Shown here: in pieces, positions 34,067 through 42,822 of the stretch | Numbering within the stretch: the first letter of the stretch is position 1 | Layout of the letters: each line of letters begins with the position of its first letter | Source: DATCKG01 sp036562385 | GTDB lineage: Bacteria; Bacillota; Sulfobacillia; Symbiobacteriales; Symbiobacteriaceae | NCBI GenBank assembly: GCA_036562385.1 | Contig: DATCKG010000099.1 | Location: forward strand, 1 to 64,000 | Reading direction: 5' to 3' | DNA length: 64,000 bases | Position numbers and translations under genes: made by a program | The notes under the pieces: model-generated | Database searches by the model: none | Told to the model about the DNA's origin: nothing | What the model saw: only the letters and a program-made list of their open reading frames with translations

Positions 34067-34936
34067 TCAGCGGCCGCCTGTCCGCCGCCAGTAGCTGCTG
34101 GCTTCTTTGAGTTGCTGTACCACGTCCATGCTGACGTTCACTGCGCCGGGAATGACCGTACGGCTCCCCTGTGGACCGTGGCTGTCGGTCCCGCCGGTGC
34201 AGATGAGCCCTTTTTCATGGGCCCAGCGGGCGTAAAACTGCCGCTGCAGGTCCGAATGATCCGTGTGATACGCCTCCAGCCCCGCGATGCCTGCCTCGAT
34301 GAGACGACGTACCCAGTTGTCGTCCCCGATCAGACCCGGGTGGGCCAGCACCGGCACGCCGCCGGCCCGCCGGACGATTGCCACCGCCTCCTCCGGGGTC
34401 AACTTGGGTCGCGGTACGTAAGCCGGTCTTCCGGGGGTCAGGTACTGCTCAAAGGCCTCCCGGATGGTTCGGACCACCCCGGCCTCCACCATCGCCTGGG
34501 CCACGTGGGGCCGGCCCACGCTCTCGCCCCCCAGTTCCAGGACCCGCTGCAGGTTCACCCCGGTGTGCCCCAGAGCGTGAAGCCGCTCCACCATCTCCCG
34601 TGCCCGCTGGCGCCGCCCGCCCCGCATGCGCGCCAGCAAGTCAGCCATCTCCGGCTCCGTGGGATCGAAGTAGTAGGCCAGAATGTGAATTTCGCGGTTG
34701 TCGACCTCCGTGGAAAGCTCACACCCCGGCACGACCTCGATCCCCACCTCCTCGGCGGCCGCCAGGGACTCCTCCCAGCCGGCGATGGTGTCGTGATCGG
34801 TGATCCCCACCGCCGCCAGCCCCTGCGCAGCCGCCCAGCGGACGTGCTCCGCCGGGCTCAGGGTTCCGTCGGATGCGGTGGTGTGGGTATGCAAATCCGC
34901 CCTCCCTTGGGGCGATGGCATTGGCATCCTTACCAT
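34067..34936 (-). CDS. PHP-domain phosphoesterase (RNase AM/YciV-like)
   Basis: This 289-residue protein has the PHP metal motifs ADLHTHTTASDG (14-25), ITDHDT (about 45-50), PGCELST, AHPGLI and GTDSHGP. The layout, with an inserted helical domain in the middle, fits the family that removes 5'-nucleotides from nucleoside 3',5'-bisphosphates and short RNAs. The ATG directly follows the pepA stop, so the two are translationally coupled. Confidence 0.88.
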   Translation of the reverse strand: MVRMPMPSPQGRADLHTHTTASDGTLSPAEHVRWAAAQGLAAVGITDHDTIAGWEESLAAAEEVGIEVVPGCELSTEVDNREIHILAYYFDPTEPEMADLLARMRGGRRQRAREMVERLHALGHTGVNLQRVLELGGESVGRPHVAQAMVEAGVVRTIREAFEQYLTPGRPAYVPRPKLTPEEAVAIVRRAGGVPVLAHPGLIGDDNWVRRLIEAGIAGLEAYHTDHSDLQRQFYARWAHEKGLICTGGTDSHGPQGSRTVIPGAVNVSMDVVQQLKEASSYWRRTGGR

Positions 34937-36412
34937 CTACCGGCGTCCCTCCGCAAACCGCAGGGCCGCCTGCACCATGGTCCGCACCGCCACGCCGGTG
35001 GGACCGGCCTGCTGGTAAGCATCGTCACTGGTCTGGTACGCCTGGGCCGCGATGTCCAGATGGACGCAGGGGGTATCGCCGACGTGGGACATCAGGAAGA
35101 GGCCGCCGACGATGGTGCCGGCCGTGCGGGGCTGTCCGGTGTTGGCCATGTCCGCGATGGGGCTTTTGAACAGGTCGTAGTACTCCTGGTCATGGGGCAG
35201 CCGCCATCCCTTCTCTCCCGCTTCCTCGGCCGCCTGAAAGACCAGTTCCTCCCACCGGTCGTCGTTGGAGACCATGGCGAACCGGACGGGTCCCAGGGCA
35301 ATCCGCACCGCACCGGTCAGGGTGGATACGGTGATCAGCCGGCTGCAGCCCTTGGACACCGCGTAGGCAAGGCCGTCGGCCAGGACCAGTCGGCCTTCGG
35401 CATCGGTGGACCGGATCTCCACCGTCTTACCGGAAAGGCCGGAGATCACATCGCCGGGCTTGTACGCCCCGCCGTCGGGCATGTTGTCGGTGGCCGGGAT
35501 GATTCCCATCACGTCGCAGGCCGGCTTGAGCCGGCTGATGGCCTGCATGGCGCCCAGCACCGCGGCGGCCCCGGACATGTCGTACTTCATGTCCCACATG
35601 TTCTCCGTGGGTTTGATGGAGATGCCGCCGGAGTCGAAGGTGATGCCCTTGCCCACCAGACCCAGCCAGGGCCCCTTGCCGCCCGCACCCCGGTAGCGCA
35701 TGACGATAAAGCGCGGCTCCTCCCGGGACCCCTGGTTGACCGCCAGCAAGAGGCCCAGGCCCAGTTTCCGGCAGCCTTCCCGGTCATAGACCTCGATGTC
35801 CAGGCCGGCTTCCCGGCAAATCTCCCGGGCCTTCTCCGCCAGATCTGACGCGGTCAGGCGGTTGCCCGGAAGCCACGCCAAGTCCCGGGCCAGGTTGGCC
35901 GCCTCGGCCAGGATCTGCCCAAGCCGGGCGCCGGGCTCCACCTCAGCACCTCCAGATACCAGGATCCGCTCCACCGGGGGCCGGGCCTGCTGATCCGTCT
36001 TCAGGGTCCGCAGTGGGTGAAAGCTGTGGAGCAATCCCTCCACCGCAAACCGGGCGGTCTCAGACGCCGGCAGCCCTGGCACTGCGGGCAGTGCACACGC
36101 CACCGTGCCTCCCTTCTGCCGGCTGGCCCGCGCGCCGATGCCGAAGGCGCGCCGCAGGCGGGCCCGATCGATCCGGGACTCGGCGCCCAGTCCCAGCAGC
36201 ATCACCCGCCGGGCACCGATCCGCCCCTCGGTGTAGTAGATCAGCGTCTGGCCGAACTCCCCTGCAAAGTCCCCGGCCTCCACGGCCCGGCTGAGACCTC
36301 CGCCCAGGGCGCCGTCCACCTCCGCCGGCGGCCGTCCGCCCTGAAAGAGCGGCAGGATCAGGAGATCAGCCACGATCTTTGCCAGCGGCTGCTGTGTAGT
36401 CAGGACCTCCAT
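34937..36412 (-). CDS. pepA: Leucyl aminopeptidase
   Basis: This 491-residue M17 aminopeptidase has the C-terminal catalytic domain with VGKGITFDSGGISIKP (metal Lys and Asp), MKYDMSGAAAVLGAM, and the signature STDAEGRLVLAD. The usual signature is NTDAEGRL, so the first Asn is Ser here; the metal-binding Asp and Glu and the catalytic Arg are kept. GAGGAGG precedes the ATG. It is cytosolic and coupled to the PHP gene, downstream of the dipeptidase gene. Confidence 0.95.
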   Translation of the reverse strand: MEVLTTQQPLAKIVADLLILPLFQGGRPPAEVDGALGGGLSRAVEAGDFAGEFGQTLIYYTEGRIGARRVMLLGLGAESRIDRARLRRAFGIGARASRQKGGTVACALPAVPGLPASETARFAVEGLLHSFHPLRTLKTDQQARPPVERILVSGGAEVEPGARLGQILAEAANLARDLAWLPGNRLTASDLAEKAREICREAGLDIEVYDREGCRKLGLGLLLAVNQGSREEPRFIVMRYRGAGGKGPWLGLVGKGITFDSGGISIKPTENMWDMKYDMSGAAAVLGAMQAISRLKPACDVMGIIPATDNMPDGGAYKPGDVISGLSGKTVEIRSTDAEGRLVLADGLAYAVSKGCSRLITVSTLTGAVRIALGPVRFAMVSNDDRWEELVFQAAEEAGEKGWRLPHDQEYYDLFKSPIADMANTGQPRTAGTIVGGLFLMSHVGDTPCVHLDIAAQAYQTSDDAYQQAGPTGVAVRTMVQAALRFAEGRR

Positions 36413-36453
36413 GCCGATTCCTCCTCGTGCACATCCCCGTCGGGACCGCCTGC

Positions 36454-37437
36454 CTAGGCTCCCAGCACCTGGCGGAAGACCCGCAGGTAGTTACCCCCCA
36501 GGATCTTGGCCATGTCTGTCTCTGTGTACCCCCGCCGCAGCAGTTCGGCGGTCAGGGCCGGCAGCCGGGTGACGTCCTCCAGCCCGGGTGGGGGTGTCGA
36601 TCCGTCGAAATCGGATCCGTATCCCACGTGATCCGCGCTCCCCAGGAGCTGCACCACATGGTCGATGTGGTCCGCCACCGTGGTTAGCGAGGCCGTTTTC
36701 TCGTTCATGAAGCTGCTGACAAAGGAGATGCCCATGACGCCGCCATGCTGGGCCAGGGCCTTGATCTGCTCATCGGTCAGGTTCCGGGGGTGGTCCCACA
36801 GCGCCCGGCAGTTGCCGTGGGTGAAGAGGACCGGCTTGTCCGAGAGTTCCAGCACCTGGTAGAAGCCCCGGGGGGTCATATGCGCCAGATCGATCACCAT
36901 CCCCAGCCGGTTCATCTCCCGGACTACCTCCCGGCCGAACCGGGTGAGCCCCCCGTCCGCTTCCTCCTCGGCAACCCCGTCGGCGACCTCGTTGCGATGA
37001 TTCCAGACCAGCCCCATCATGCGAACGCCCAGGCGGTAAAAGTTCCGGAGCAGCGCCAGGGACCCCTGAATCGCCTCTGCCCCCTCGATGTTGATCAGCA
37101 CGGCGATCCTGCCCTGGGCCCGAAGCTGTTCGATCTCCGCCGCACTCCGGGCCAGTCCCACCACATCGGGCGCCCTTTCCACCTGGGCCAGCAGCGCGTC
37201 CAACATCTCCCCCGCCCGGCGGGAAGCCACCGGGTAGTAGACAGGGTCTGTCCACAGCGCCTGCACGGTGCAGGAAAGGCCCGCTTCCTTCGCCCGGGGC
37301 CAGTCCAGGTGGCCCAGATCCGAGCGCTCGGTGAGGGTGCGCTTCCCTTCGATCACCTGCAGGATGCTGTCCGCATGGCCATCGATCACCGGGTACCGCC
37401 GGTGCAGTTCCATCGCCCGTTCCAGGTCGGTCATCAT
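36454..37437 (-). CDS. Membrane dipeptidase (peptidase M19)
   Basis: This 327-residue protein matches the renal dipeptidase family. It has IDGHADS near 18-24 (metal His and Asp), NIEGAEAI with the bridging Glu, IDLAHM, FTHGNCRAL and GYGSDFDG. There is no signal peptide, so it is probably cytosolic and hydrolyses dipeptides, possibly with D-residues. It precedes pepA by 41 nt on the same strand. Confidence 0.92.
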   Translation of the reverse strand: MMTDLERAMELHRRYPVIDGHADSILQVIEGKRTLTERSDLGHLDWPRAKEAGLSCTVQALWTDPVYYPVASRRAGEMLDALLAQVERAPDVVGLARSAAEIEQLRAQGRIAVLINIEGAEAIQGSLALLRNFYRLGVRMMGLVWNHRNEVADGVAEEEADGGLTRFGREVVREMNRLGMVIDLAHMTPRGFYQVLELSDKPVLFTHGNCRALWDHPRNLTDEQIKALAQHGGVMGISFVSSFMNEKTASLTTVADHIDHVVQLLGSADHVGYGSDFDGSTPPPGLEDVTRLPALTAELLRRGYTETDMAKILGGNYLRVFRQVLGA

Positions 37438-37548
37438 GATCGCCGGGGCAGGCGCAGGCCGGCCCCGGCTCCCTCCGTTTCTTGGTATCGCTGAATGAGC
37501 CAGACCTTTGAAATTTCCCCTCCTGACCCAAAATCCCTGCGAAGGGCG

Positions 37549-37582
37549 GAAAGAACCCGTCCGGGTCCGTCCCGGACGGGTT
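37549..37582 (-). terminator. Terminator of spoVS
   Basis: A perfect 12-bp stem (37554-37565 with 37571-37582) is followed by CTTTCC on minus, 12 nt after the spoVS stop. It separates spoVS from the dipeptidase gene. Confidence 0.85.
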
Positions 37583-37593
37583 GGTGTGTATGC

Positions 37594-37854
37594 TTACCTG
37601 GGCTCGACGATCAGTTTGATCGCCGTCCGCTCCTCTCCGTCAATTTTCAGATCCGTAAATGCGGGAATGCAGATCAGATCCATCCCGCTGGGGGCAACAA
37701 AGCCGCGGGCGATGGCCACTGCCTTGACAGCCTGGTTCAACGCACCGGCACCGATTGCCTGGATCTCGGCAGCTCCCCTCTCACGCAGGCACCCAGCCAG
37801 CGCTCCAGCAACCGCGTTCGGGCTCGACTTGGCGGATACCTTTAACACTTCCAT
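37594..37854 (-). CDS. spoVS: Stage V sporulation protein S
   Basis: This 86-residue protein has the same length as B. subtilis SpoVS and the same opening (MEVLKVSAKSSPNAVAGALA). It belongs to the Alba-like SpoVS fold and is needed for progress past stage V and for septation control. The ATG at 37854 has GGAGGGGG upstream. It follows ymdB, as in Bacillus. Confidence 0.97.
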   Translation of the reverse strand: MEVLKVSAKSSPNAVAGALAGCLRERGAAEIQAIGAGALNQAVKAVAIARGFVAPSGMDLICIPAFTDLKIDGEERTAIKLIVEPR

Positions 37855-37916
37855 TACAGATGTCCCCCTCCATCCTTTGCCTCTACCCAGCATGTTATCA
37901 ATTCCCAGGAAACCCA

Positions 37917-38720
37917 TCAAGATCCAACCGATCCGTCTGTCTCCCGTTCCAGAATGCGCTGAATGGCGGTGGCCTTGCCGGTAGCGGGATCGACCTCCAC
38001 CAGGACCGCCGACAAGACGGCCGGCCCCTGGGCAACCTCAAAGCGCACGGGCATCTGGGTCAGGAACCGTTCCAGCACCAGACTCCGCTCGATTCCGATC
38101 ACAGACATCCACGGCCCGCACATGCCGACGTCGGTCAGATACGCGGTGCCCCCGGGCAGGATCAGATCGTCCGCAGTCTGGATGTGGGTGTGGGTTCCGA
38201 TCACGGCGCTGACGCGACCGTCGAGGAACCAGCCCATGGCCACCTTCTCCGAAGTGGCTTCGCCGTGAAAGTCCACAACGACCACCGGAGTAATCTGGCG
38301 CAGCCGCTCCACTGCCTCTTCCAGCGTCCGGAACGGATCATCCAGCAGCATTGGAGCGAAGACCCGGCCATGGGCCTGCACCACAGCCGCCATGGGCTGA
38401 CCGTCTCGTCGCACCACATAATACCCGTAGCCAGGGCTGCCGGGTGGAAAATTGATCGGGCGGATCACCCTGGGTTCCTGATCAATATATGTGGCGATCT
38501 CCCGTTTATCCCAGGCATGATTCCCGAGGGTGATAACATCCACGCCCATGGCGAAAAATTCCTGACAGATGCGCGCTGTGATCCCTACGCCCCCTGCTGC
38601 GTTTTCCCCGTTGAGAATCACCACATCGGCCCCTGTTGCCTTGCGAAGGGGGCCCAAGCGCCTGGCGACAACTTCCCGCCCGGTCCGGCCAACCACATCT
38701 CCAAAAAAGAGTATGCGCAA
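37917..38720 (-). CDS. ymdB: YmdB-family metallophosphoesterase
   Basis: This 267-residue protein has all calcineurin-like motifs of the YmdB family: FFGDVVG, NGENAAGGVG, LGNHAWDK, VDFHGEATSEK and GTHTHIQTAD. The Bacillus enzyme hydrolyses 2',3'-cyclic nucleotides and affects biofilm and mRNA metabolism. TTG start with AGGAGG; longer frames upstream lack a good site. Its place between rny and spoVS is conserved in Firmicutes. Confidence 0.95.
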   Translation of the reverse strand: MRILFFGDVVGRTGREVVARRLGPLRKATGADVVILNGENAAGGVGITARICQEFFAMGVDVITLGNHAWDKREIATYIDQEPRVIRPINFPPGSPGYGYYVVRRDGQPMAAVVQAHGRVFAPMLLDDPFRTLEEAVERLRQITPVVVVDFHGEATSEKVAMGWFLDGRVSAVIGTHTHIQTADDLILPGGTAYLTDVGMCGPWMSVIGIERSLVLERFLTQMPVRFEVAQGPAVLSAVLVEVDPATGKATAIQRILERETDGSVGS

Positions 38721-38939
38721 CGATGTTCCTCCTGCACTTTGCTGTAACGTTTGCCTTGCCTGTGCCCATCGCCGCCCCCAGGCGGACGGTGGAACCATCC
38801 CCATTATACCTGATGAGATGGTTCCACATGAGCCCAGGACCGCGTTCCGCTCCCTCCTTACTGCACACCCTGCTGTCGGCAGGAAGTCGTTGTCACCCTT
38901 AAATACGGAGGCGACCCTCCTCAGGTTCGGTGCCCCATC

Positions 38940-38977
38940 AATAAAAGACCCGCCGGCCATTTTCTGGTCGACGGGTC
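38940..38977 (-). terminator. Probable terminator after the unknown gene between rny and ymdB
   Basis: GACCCG (38947-38952) pairs with CGGGTC (38972-38977), with further pairing inside, and the hairpin is followed by TTTTATT on minus. The stem has two imperfect pairs. It implies ymdB is also transcribed from its own promoter in 38721-38939. Confidence 0.65.
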
Positions 38978-39003
38978 GCGTGGCTCCTCGGGATTATGGC
39001 GAT

Positions 39004-39519
39004 TTATTTTTGAAACACCATCACCCGGCCATTTTCCCGAATGGCGATCAAATTGCGGTCCGCCGGGCTGTGCTGCAGGTCGAAAAGAATCTCTTCGATC
39101 ATTTCGTCCTGGGCCATCATATCTTCCTCGGCCGAGAAATCGACCGCTTCGGTCACCAACCGGCCAGCAAACCGTTCCCGGAAGAATTCAATCAGCAGGT
39201 AAATCTCATCGGGAGTGAGGCTGCCGACGTCCCGGGTGACGGTCAGCGAAGTCAGGCCGCCGTAGCTCTCCTGCTCCAACTCCAGAACCGAGCCGGTCCG
39301 GTTCTCCAGGAGATGGTACACCTGCAGCATCTCGGCCAGGTCGGACCGAATCCGGCGGAACTCCTCCGCCTCCAGCTCGCCCTGGACCAGCAGACCGATG
39401 CGAATGGTCTGCTGACGCGGCTCGTACTTGACGGACCCGACTTCGGGGTAGCGGACGAGCACGCTGATCAGCATGCCCACGTTGCGTGAAACGAGTTCGT
39501 CCCGCTTCGGGTGGCCCAT
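39004..39519 (-). CDS. Unknown protein between rny and ymdB
   Basis: This is a 171-residue acidic cytosolic protein with no family I recognise. It has alternating strand and helix segments, for example VGMLISVLVRYPEV near the start, a YEPRQQTIRIGLLV strand and a LTPDEIYLLIEFFRERF helix. The ATG at 39519 has AAGGAAGGTG upstream. It lies about 175 bp after rny and before ymdB on the same strand. That position suggests an RNA-turnover or developmental link, but this is inference. Confidence 0.7.
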   Translation of the reverse strand: MGHPKRDELVSRNVGMLISVLVRYPEVGSVKYEPRQQTIRIGLLVQGELEAEEFRRIRSDLAEMLQVYHLLENRTGSVLELEQESYGGLTSLTVTRDVGSLTPDEIYLLIEFFRERFAGRLVTEAVDFSAEEDMMAQDEMIEEILFDLQHSPADRNLIAIRENGRVMVFQK

Positions 39520-39694
39520 GCGCTTCACCTTCCTTCGTCAGCGCACCCTGCCCTGGGAGGGGATTCGCCCGAAGGGGCGCCTGGTCCTCTCCGCAGGGTA
39601 CGTCCAACAGCCAACACCGAGACGCCGGCGGCACAGGCCGCCGGCAGCCTCTCCCATGTTATTGACGCCTGACAGGCCGCGGAAGGTTCGGCCG

Positions 39695-41248
39695 TTATCG
39701 GGCGTATTCCACCGCCCGAGTCTCCCGCACGACGACCACCTTGATCTGACCGGGATACTCCAGTTCCTCCTCGATCTTGCGGGCAATTTCCTTGGTCATC
39801 TTCATCGCCGCGTAGTCGTCCACCTTGTCAGGCTTCACCATGACGCGGATCTCACGACCCGCCTGAATGGCAAAGGACTTCTCCACGCCCTCGAAGCTGT
39901 CCGCAATGCTTTCCAGCTTCTCGAGACGCTTGATGTACGCCTCCAGCGTCTCCCGGCGGGCCCCCGGCCGGGCTGCGGAGATGGCATCTGCGGCGGCCAC
40001 CAGCACCGCCTCCACGCTCCGGGGCTCCACGTCGCCGTGGTGGCACTCCACCGCGTGGATGACCTCGGGAGACTCCTTGTACCGCTTCAGCAGGTTGACG
40101 CCGATGGCCACATGCGGACCTTCCACCTCATGGTCCACGGCCTTGCCGATGTCATGCAGCAGACCGGCCCGCTTGGCCACCTCCACATTGACCCCGAGTT
40201 CCGCGGCCATGATACCCGCCAGGTGCGCCACTTCGATGGAGTGCTTCAGCACATTCTGTCCGTAGGAGGTCCGGAACCGCAGCCGCCCCAGCAACTTTAC
40301 CAGTTCTGGGTGCATGGTGTGGATGCCTACTTCGAAACAGGCAGCCTCCCCTTCCTCGCGGATCCGGTTCTCCACTTCCCGCTGCGCCTTCTCCACCATC
40401 TCCTCGATGCGAGCCGGGTGAATCCGGCCGTCGGAGATCAGCTTCTGCAGGGCGATCTTCGCCACCTCACGGCGCACCGGGTCGAAGGCCGAAAGCACCA
40501 CCGTATCCGGCGTATCATCGATGATCAAGTCCACGCCCGTCAGTGTCTCCAGGGTCCGGATGTTGCGGCCCTCCCGGCCGATGATCCGCCCCTTCATCTC
40601 ATCGTTGGGCAGATTGACCACGGTAACGGTCAGCTCGGAAGAGTGGTCTGCAGCAACCCGCTGGATGGCGATGCCCACCACTTCCCGGGCCTTCTTCAGG
40701 GCGTTTTCCCGGGCCTCGGCCTCAATTTCTCGCATCAGCTTGGCGGCGTCCGCCCGGGCTTCCTGCTCCACCTGCTGCAGGAAAATCCGCCTGGCCTCTT
40801 CAGCGGTCAGGCCGGAGATCCGTTCCAGCTCGGCCGTCTGCTTGTTCAGGATCTCCTGCAGCTGTTGCTGCTGCCGGTCCAATTCCCGCTCCTTCCGAGC
40901 GATGCTCTCTTCCTTCCGCTCCAACGCCTCGACTTTCCGGTCGAGGGTCTCTTCTTTCTGAACCAGGCGACGCTCGAGTCGGGCCAACTCGTTGCGCCGC
41001 TCCTTGATCTCCCGCTCAAAGTCCGTGCGGAGCCGGTGTACCTCTTCCTTGGCCTCCAACACGGCTTCCTTCTTCTTGGCCTCCGCTTCCCGCAGGGCCT
41101 CGTCGATGATCATCCGGGCCCGCGCCTCAGCGGAGTTTACACTCTTGCGCGCTTGGTTCTGAAAGAACTGGTATCCGATCGCGGCGCCGCCGGCACCGCC
41201 GACAACCAGCCCCAACAGAACCCACAGAACACTTTCGATATCGTTCAC
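39695..41248 (-). CDS. rny: Ribonuclease Y
   Basis: RNase Y is the membrane-bound endonuclease that starts mRNA decay in Firmicutes. The 517-residue protein (520 in B. subtilis) has an N-terminal membrane helix (about 6-25), a long coiled coil (about 30-190), a KH domain with GRIIGREGRNIR, and an HD domain with LLHDIGKAVDHE and the later HHGD. The GTG start overlaps a GGGAGG-rich stretch. A strong sigma-A promoter lies about 280 nt upstream. Confidence 0.97.
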   Translation of the reverse strand: MNDIESVLWVLLGLVVGGAGGAAIGYQFFQNQARKSVNSAEARARMIIDEALREAEAKKKEAVLEAKEEVHRLRTDFEREIKERRNELARLERRLVQKEETLDRKVEALERKEESIARKERELDRQQQQLQEILNKQTAELERISGLTAEEARRIFLQQVEQEARADAAKLMREIEAEARENALKKAREVVGIAIQRVAADHSSELTVTVVNLPNDEMKGRIIGREGRNIRTLETLTGVDLIIDDTPDTVVLSAFDPVRREVAKIALQKLISDGRIHPARIEEMVEKAQREVENRIREEGEAACFEVGIHTMHPELVKLLGRLRFRTSYGQNVLKHSIEVAHLAGIMAAELGVNVEVAKRAGLLHDIGKAVDHEVEGPHVAIGVNLLKRYKESPEVIHAVECHHGDVEPRSVEAVLVAAADAISAARPGARRETLEAYIKRLEKLESIADSFEGVEKSFAIQAGREIRVMVKPDKVDDYAAMKMTKEIARKIEEELEYPGQIKVVVVRETRAVEYAR

Positions 41249-41579
41249 CTCCCTGCTCTGGCATTCGTCCATCGGATAAAGAGAAAACGGACCGATTCGG
41301 TCCGTCGGCACTTTGCCATGTGGATACGCCAAGCCAAAGCCCGGCGTACCTGGTTGTCGACCAGGCCGGTCTTGCCAATAACGAAACAACCCTGGCAGTA
41401 CATTCGCCAAGGATATCCTCTACAGCAAAACGGGAAACCCTCCCGTTAGAACCAGCTGGTGAAAAAGGGCCTTGGGGGCCCGTTCGCTCAACAACCCGAT
41501 GGCAAGCAGACGAACACGAATCTACACTCTATCATAGGGGTGTTCGCACTTTCTGTCAAGGTTAGGAGAATTCCGTCTG
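41249..41579 (-). other. Leader and promoter region of rny
   Basis: About 330 bases lie between rny and the upstream hypothetical gene. They hold the rny promoter (41531-41559) and a leader of roughly 275 nt. The rny frame stays open to a TTG at 41410, but no good ribosome binding site supports that extension. No known riboswitch was recognised. Confidence 0.5.
41531..41559 (-). promoter_or_regulatory. Sigma-A promoter upstream of rny
   Basis: On minus, a perfect TTGACA (41559-41554) is followed after exactly 17 nt by TATGAT (41536-41531). This is the best housekeeping promoter seen in the window. The start point would be near 41524. Confidence 0.75.
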
Positions 41580-42305
41580 TTATCCCGCCAACACCCGCAA
41601 CAGCCAGGTCTGCAGGCCCACCACGGCACCTCCCCGGGGCAGCATCTGCCCATGCCCCAGGTGGTAGGGGCCCAGGTCGAAGTGCCAGGTGGTGTTGATG
41701 TCCAGCAGCAGGCGTGCCACCTGGCCGTAACGGGGCCGCGGATCCTTCTCCAGGGCCGTCAGGTTCCGGATCAGATGCAGGGCCGCTTCGTAGATCCGGG
41801 CCACGCTGTGAGCCAGGCCCCGGTGCACTTGCTCCTCCACGCCCAGCGAGGCGTACTTCAGGTCCAGCCGCTCATAGAGCAGGTGCCAGTATTCATATCG
41901 CCCTTCCAGCTTGGGCTGCTCCTCAGGGGAGAACTGGGGGACCGCGGGCTCCACCTCCTCCCGCAGTGCGACCTCCTCCGGATCCAGGTCCAGGCTGTCT
42001 ACCAGTTGGTTGAAGGCCGGGGCGGAACCATGGGCCCACTGCCGGGCCCGCTCGGACCACCGCCAGAGGGCCATGACCTGCCGCCTCAGTTCCGCCCCGT
42101 CGCCATCGGCGGCCACCAGGATCGCCTCCACCAACCTGACCAGGTCCAGGCAGAGGAAGTAGAGCGCCGCCAGATCATGGGCCGGCAGGAAGGAGAGGTC
42201 CGGGTCGACCCCGGCCTCCTTAAGGCGCTGCCACAGCGTCTGAGCTAGCCCCGCGGGAGACGGCGTCCGCCGGGCTCTGGCCTCCGCCTCCTCCCACCAC
42301 CGCAA
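41580..42305 (-). CDS. Unknown protein, 241 residues
   Basis: This is a mostly helical, Trp-rich and Leu-rich cytosolic protein (RWWEEAEARARR at the start, LEGRYEYWHLLYERLDLKY near 148-166). No family was recognised. TTG start with a clear AAGGAGG site. It is preceded by a second unknown gene 19 nt upstream, so the two are probably an operon. It ends just beyond the rny promoter. Confidence 0.65.
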   Translation of the reverse strand: MRWWEEAEARARRTPSPAGLAQTLWQRLKEAGVDPDLSFLPAHDLAALYFLCLDLVRLVEAILVAADGDGAELRRQVMALWRWSERARQWAHGSAPAFNQLVDSLDLDPEEVALREEVEPAVPQFSPEEQPKLEGRYEYWHLLYERLDLKYASLGVEEQVHRGLAHSVARIYEAALHLIRNLTALEKDPRPRYGQVARLLLDINTTWHFDLGPYHLGHGQMLPRGGAVVGLQTWLLRVLAG

Positions 42306-42324
42306 CGGAACCGCCTCCTTCCCG

Positions 42325-42669
42325 CTACAGCCGCCGCAGTCGCTCCCGCACCTCGGCGATCAGAAAATCCACGGGCTCCCGGATTTCGTCCCCGTCCTCC
42401 ACTTTGGCGGCAAACTCCACCACCGTTCCCCGGTGGAGATAGACCACCAGCACGGAGCCCTTGGGGAACCGGAAACACCACATGGCGTGGTCGTGCTCGC
42501 CGATGTGCGCGCTGGGCACGCCCAGCATCGACTTGATAATCAACCGGACCGGCCGCTCCCGGCCCTTGATCAACTCCCGCCATTCCGCCCGCCGATACTC
42601 CAGCGGCGCGGTCAGCGGCAGGTAATTTCCAAAGACCTTTTGCTGCAGGAGAGTTTGGGGCGTCAGCAT
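42325..42669 (-). CDS. Unknown protein, 114 residues
   Basis: This soluble protein has a beta-rich middle (HAMWCFRFPKGSVLVVYLHRGTVVEFAA) and a helical end (IREPVDFLIAEVRERLRRL). No family was recognised. The ATG follows AAAGGAGG. It sits 19 nt upstream of the 241-residue gene and shares its direction. Confidence 0.65.
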   Translation of the reverse strand: MLTPQTLLQQKVFGNYLPLTAPLEYRRAEWRELIKGRERPVRLIIKSMLGVPSAHIGEHDHAMWCFRFPKGSVLVVYLHRGTVVEFAAKVEDGDEIREPVDFLIAEVRERLRRL

Positions 42670-42772
42670 CAGGGTTTTTGTATCCTCCTTTGTTGCGTCA
42701 GTGCACCCCCGATCTTATCAATTTACCAAGACCAAGCAGACTTGTCCAGCGGGTGGGCCGGGGACGCGCGCA

Positions 42773-42800
42773 AAGGCCATCTCCAGGGGGAGATGGCCTT
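42773..42800 (-). terminator. Terminator of the sugar ABC ATPase gene
   Basis: A perfect 12-bp stem (42773-42784 with 42789-42800) with a 4-nt loop lies 22 nt after the stop. The minus-strand tail TTTGCG is short. Confidence 0.7.
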
Positions 42801-42822
42801 CGGCATCACGCAGCCGTACCGC

